Shown in pieces: positions 40,965 to 42,201 of a DNA stretch of 42,201 nt. This DNA comes from Deltaproteobacteria bacterium (GTDB taxonomy: Bacteria; Myxococcota; Myxococcia; Myxococcales; SZAS-1). The stretch covers positions 1 through 42,201 of the forward strand of contig JAFEBB010000063.1 of the NCBI GenBank assembly GCA_018266075.1, given 5' to 3'. How positions within the stretch are numbered: the stretch's first letter is position 1; each line of letters starts with the position of its first letter. A program made the translations under genes and the position numbers. The notes under the pieces are model-generated. The model saw only the letters and a program-made list of their open reading frames with translations, had not been told where the DNA came from and made no database searches.

Positions 40965-41744
40965 ATGCGAATCGCGCTGCTCGCAACCCTGGCTGCTGCG
41001 GCCCTCGTGGGTGCCCCTGCGCCGTCGACCTCGCCGCCCGACGGGCCGCCGCTCGGTGCGCAGCCGGCCAAGCTCGCGCTTTCGCGACTGCCGCGGCTGC
41101 CGTTGCCCCACTTCCCTCGCGGACTGCCCAAGGTGCCGCACGGCGGAATTCCCAAGTTCCCGCGCATCGACCAGCTCAGCGAGCGCACCGCCGACGGCCA
41201 CAAGAGCGAGAACGCGGGCATGAACTGCATCCCCGCGTCGCTGGCGGCCGGGCTCGAGTACCTCACGGGCAAGCCGTACACCGCCGACCAGGTGAAGGAG
41301 GCCGTGTACGGCCGCGAGTACGTGGGGCCCACGCAGATCTATCGGTACCTCGCGTTCGTGAAGTCGCAGGGCGTGGAGATGAAGCCGGTGCTCTCGCGCG
41401 ATTCCAAGGTGCTCGTGGGCCAGCTGCACAAGCTGCTGGAGGAGGGCACGCCCGCGGTGATCAGCATTCCGGGCGAGGTGGGCAGCGTGCCTGCGGACCC
41501 GCTGCATCCGACCGGGCTCACGCACGTGGTGATCGCCGCCGGTGTCGACGCGGATGGGAACATCGAAGTGATGAACCCCTGGGGCGGACGATGGGTCGCC
41601 GGCGATGACGCGTATTGGGCGTCGCGGATTTGTTACGGCGAGCTGTGGCCGATGAGGCTGCAGTCGGCGGCGAGGCCGTTGCGGAGCTCGGTTGTTCAGA
41701 AGCTCGGCGCGACGACGATCACTGCGGTTGCGCCAGTGCGCTGA
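40965..41744 (+). CDS. Exported C39-like cysteine peptidase
   Basis: The ATG at 40965 gives 259 residues with a signal peptide (LLATLAAAALVGAPAPS). After a proline-rich segment comes a papain-like core with Cys88 in AGMNCIPASLAAGLEY. The expected histidine lies in PTGLTHVVIAAGVD and the Asn/Asp in GNIEVMNPWGG. The C-x-P-A-S and MNPWG patterns match C39-like peptidases. The role is probably periplasmic or extracellular proteolysis. It diverges from the glycosyltransferase gene across 230 bases in which I see no clear promoter. Confidence 0.8.
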   Translation: MRIALLATLAAAALVGAPAPSTSPPDGPPLGAQPAKLALSRLPRLPLPHFPRGLPKVPHGGIPKFPRIDQLSERTADGHKSENAGMNCIPASLAAGLEYLTGKPYTADQVKEAVYGREYVGPTQIYRYLAFVKSQGVEMKPVLSRDSKVLVGQLHKLLEEGTPAVISIPGEVGSVPADPLHPTGLTHVVIAAGVDADGNIEVMNPWGGRWVAGDDAYWASRICYGELWPMRLQSAARPLRSSVVQKLGATTITAVAPVR

Positions 41745-41801
41745 GCGCGCGCGTCCCGCACCGACGCTGGTCGCCGGCCCACTTGAGCTCGGCGGGGTTC
41801 C

Positions 41802-42185
41802 TCATGGCGAGAGCCACGTACACGTCACAACCCCGTCGCTGATCACGCATGCTCCACTGGGCGCTTGGTCACACACGCCTGCGCTCGAGTTGAAGCACGC
41901 GCACGTCGGGTTCGTGTCGCACGACTGGTCTTCGATGCATGCAAACGTCGTCGTAGTGGTCATACCCGGACCCCCCAACGTCTGTTCGACGCAGAATTGA
42001 CTCGAATTGCATGTTCCGGCGTCCGCACACTGCAATCCAAGTACAGCTCCTCCGTCGACGGCTCCGCCCGACGTCGTACCCGTGTTCGCGGACGACCCAG
42101 AGGCACCTCCGCTGCCCGAGGTGACGCCAGATCCGGAGCTGCCTCCCGGGCGTAGTCCCGCGTGCTGTTGAAAAGGAGGTGGCGG
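41802..42185 (-). CDS. Partial Cys-rich exported protein, 5' end outside or disrupted
   Basis: Within this minus-strand frame, a Gly/Ser-rich linker (GGSSGSGVTSGSGGASGSS) leads to a cysteine-rich domain: CADAGTCNSSQFCVEQ, FACIEDQSCDTNPTCACF and CDQAPSGACV. It has the look of a myxobacterial surface lipoprotein. The frame meets a TGA at 42188-42186 before any start or signal sequence. Either the true start is in another frame, or there is a frameshift near the window edge. No ATG initiates this frame in the window, and the first candidate is TTG 42035. Confidence 0.55.
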   Translation of the reverse strand, partial: PPPPFQQHAGLRPGGSSGSGVTSGSGGASGSSANTGTTSGGAVDGGAVLGLQCADAGTCNSSQFCVEQTLGGPGMTTTTTFACIEDQSCDTNPTCACFNSSAGVCDQAPSGACVISDGVVTCTWLSP

Positions 42186-42201
42186 TCACCCCCGCCCTGA
42201 T

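Overview
This window is high-GC, gene-dense DNA that reads like a Myxococcota (myxobacterial) chromosome. The signs are the very GC-rich codon usage, many small lipoproteins with Ser/Thr/Gly-rich linkers, a DUF4388 protein, a sigma-54 enhancer-binding regulator, a dihydrodipicolinate-free set of housekeeping enzymes, and near-leaderless genes with weak promoters. I cannot name the genus.

Layout. 1-3.7 kb: small membrane proteins and lipoproteins, one apparently frameshifted gene, and a ThiS-like three-gene operon. 3.8-11.3 kb: a Crp/Fnr regulator, class I fructose-bisphosphate aldolase, diacylglycerol kinase, a BNR-type lipoprotein, a penicillin-binding transpeptidase, a DUF4388 protein and a glutaredoxin-thioredoxin fusion. 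11.4-17.2 kb: a sigma-54 promoter and NtrC-type regulator, a DmpA-type peptidase, an exported protein plus lipoprotein pair, and a 35-residue basic protein. 17.3-25.6 kb: a permuted ATP-grasp protein, a large imperfect palindrome, a HAD phosphatase, a trypsin-like protease, a DUF4239 protein and a five-heme cytochrome lipoprotein. 25.6-30.2 kb: a 1256-residue GltD/PyrK-like flavoprotein and two small membrane proteins.

The most striking region is 30.3-35.1 kb. One minus-strand locus holds four tandem RNAs that look like bacterial Y RNAs carrying circularly permuted tRNA-like modules. They end at a strong intrinsic terminator. Right after it comes a tight operon: a Ro60/TROVE-vWA protein, an unrecognised 317-residue protein with one cysteine in a VCL context, a JAMM/JAB peptidase, an 81-residue beta-grasp (ubiquitin-like) protein and a ThiF/E1-like adenylating enzyme. 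The reading I favour is a Ro ribonucleoprotein wired to a compact ubiquitin-like conjugation and deconjugation pathway. Ro proteins with tRNA-mimicking Y RNAs are established in other bacteria. I know of no characterised system joining them to this Ubl/E1/JAB set.

35.3-42.2 kb: a divergent sigma factor and zinc-finger-type partner, an acyl-CoA dehydrogenase, a GT39-type glycosyltransferase, a C39-like cysteine protease, and the 3' part of a Cys-rich exported protein cut by the window edge.
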